Assembly: GCA_902514745.1 (NCBI GenBank)
Contig: CABXRX010000003.1
Location: 1 to 61,423, forward strand
Reading direction: 5' to 3'
Origin: an uncultured Pelagibacteraceae bacterium
Lineage (GTDB): Bacteria; Pseudomonadota; Alphaproteobacteria; Pelagibacterales; Pelagibacteraceae
DNA: 61,423 bases
The translations under genes were made by a program, and so were the position numbers. Under the pieces are notes generated by a model. The model was not told where the DNA came from, did no database searches, and saw only the letters and a list, made by a program, of their open reading frames with translations. How positions within the stretch are numbered: the stretch's first letter is position 1; the number at the start of each line of letters is the position of its first letter. Below, piece by piece: positions 60,073-61,423 of this stretch.

Positions 60073-61423
60073 TTAACTAATTTTCAAATTCTTTAAAATA
60101 TTAAACGGATTTTCACTCGAAACTTTTTTTGAATTTTTTTTAAATTTTTTAATTGGATTATATTTAAAAAAAGTTTCATCATTTTTATCAAATATTTTAT
60201 AATTCATTTTTTGTAAAAGTTTTTTAAAATTGTCTTTGCTACAACCTAATAAATTTAACATTTCAGGTATAATTTTAATTTCTTTATTTTCTTTTAAATT
60301 TGATGAATTTATAATTAGCATAAATAATCTTTCAAGGATGTCTATTCTTATAAATAACGTATCAAATTTTTCAAATCCACATAGAAGCATAAAATTTTTA
60401 TTTCTAAGATTTTTGTCATCTAAAAAATTTAAACCAAATGTTGGTGGGTGAATATCATAATATTTTTGATGGAAATTTTTCCATAATAATGTTCTTAAAG
60501 ATACCGCTTCTGGTTTAATTAATTGGTATAAAAATATATGGTACCTTCCAAATTTTACACCTAAATTTCTTAAAATTTTTCTTTCATTTTGACCAAGAGA
60601 TTTAAGATATTCAGAGACTTGTTCTCTTTTTAATACACCATTATTTTCATAAAGTTGATATGCCAAAGCTTTGATTGATGAATTTTTATCTTTAAGATTT
60701 TTAAGGTCAACTAAGCTTTTAAGAACTAAATTAATTTTATTTTGTATCCATTTATTTATGTAATCATTAAGTTTTTGTTTTTGAATAGGTTCAATGACAT
60801 CATCAATTATAAGTTCAAAATTTGGATTTAAATAATCATGGCCAGATGATAATTTAGCAATAGGGAAATTATTCCAATAAATTTTAAAATCATTATTTAA
60901 CTCTATCAAGCCTGTATCAATAATAGTTTGAATTCTTTTTTCTAACTCTGGCCCAATGGTTTGTCTTGCAGCTTTTTTCAAAGATTTTATGTCTGTTTCT
61001 AAGGCTCCTTTTTTTAAATCTAGTAATAATTTAAGACCATTTATTTTTCCAATAAATTGGTCATCTATCATTACATCATTATTTTTTAGTATTTCTGTTT
61101 TAAATTCCATATCTTGTTTTAATCCTCTAGCGAGAACACTTGCTCTCTTGTCAATAAAGGTTTTAGTAAGTTCTTCATGAAGTCTGTCTGAAAGTTTATC
61201 TTCTAGATGTTTTGTTTTTTCAATCCAATAGTCTTGATTTTCTGTCCAATTATTTTTATTTGAAACATAAGACCAAGTTCTTACATTTGCAATTCTATTT
61301 GATAAAGAATCTACATTTCCCTCTAATTTATCAAGCTTAATAAGCTGTAATCTCATAAATTCATCTGTAATTTGTTGTTTTTTGCTGCTTAAGTATTTAA
61401 AAACATTTCCTATGACCTCATAG
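60073..61423 (-). CDS. C-terminal part of a superfamily II helicase-related protein, partial
   Basis: Frame stays open to the window edge (…YEVIGNVFKYLSSKKQQITDEFMRLQLIK…); position upstream of fdxA/carD matches the alphaproteobacterial helicase. Confidence 0.65.
   Translation of the reverse strand, partial: YEVIGNVFKYLSSKKQQITDEFMRLQLIKLDKLEGNVDSLSNRIANVRTWSYVSNKNNWTENQDYWIEKTKHLEDKLSDRLHEELTKTFIDKRASVLARGLKQDMEFKTEILKNNDVMIDDQFIGKINGLKLLLDLKKGALETDIKSLKKAARQTIGPELEKRIQTIIDTGLIELNNDFKIYWNNFPIAKLSSGHDYLNPNFELIIDDVIEPIQKQKLNDYINKWIQNKINLVLKSLVDLKNLKDKNSSIKALAYQLYENNGVLKREQVSEYLKSLGQNERKILRNLGVKFGRYHIFLYQLIKPEAVSLRTLLWKNFHQKYYDIHPPTFGLNFLDDKNLRNKNFMLLCGFEKFDTLFIRIDILERLFMLIINSSNLKENKEIKIIPEMLNLLGCSKDNFKKLLQKMNYKIFDKNDETFFKYNPIKKFKKNSKKVSSENPFNILKNLKIS

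Noticed and set aside
1-61423. Mobile elements, prophage, CRISPR-Cas, restriction-modification or toxin-antitoxin systems
   Set aside because: No transposase, integrase, phage structural, Cas or methylase proteins seen; the HNH protein at 54064 looks like a conserved housekeeping gene in this context, not a mobile nuclease.

Overview
This 61.4 kb AT-rich window has the streamlined, tightly packed gene order of a SAR11 (Pelagibacterales) alphaproteobacterial chromosome. That assignment is inferred from gene content, synteny and composition. I see about 60 housekeeping CDSs. Recognisable blocks are dnaK/dnaJ/grpE, tsaB-fur-miaB-phoH-ybeY-lnt-metK, nusA-infB-rbfA-rpsO-pnp, fabI-fabB-fabA/irr, ubiB-ubiE/mutM-rpsT-dnaA-dnaN, lysA-lptM-argH and helicase-terB-fdxA-carD, plus one tRNA-Leu(CAA). 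I saw no CRISPR array, IS element or prophage. The ORF track misses several features: a 39-aa ArfA-like ribosome-rescue peptide overlapping an OmpR-type regulator; a 35-aa H1-like Lys/Ala peptide downstream of a perfect palindrome, next to a CarD regulator with its own Lys-rich tail; a 44-aa LptM-like lipoprotein; and a partial DUF3576 lipoprotein at the left edge. Regulatory signals of interest are three GATTC (GANTC) repeats at exact 16-bp spacing upstream of dnaA, an intrinsic terminator inside the apparent nusA leader, two Irr-box-like dyads around irr/rubrerythrin, a pentamer repeat in the pnp leader, and near-identical terminators bracketing a small secreted protein. rbfA is split by a -1 frameshift. 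tsaB is reduced to about half length, and truB and rimP are missing from their usual positions. The best candidates for undescribed biology are the H1-like peptide/CarD pair, the GANTC repeats at dnaA, the nusA leader terminator, and the irr-rubrerythrin-FeS-DUF3501 module.
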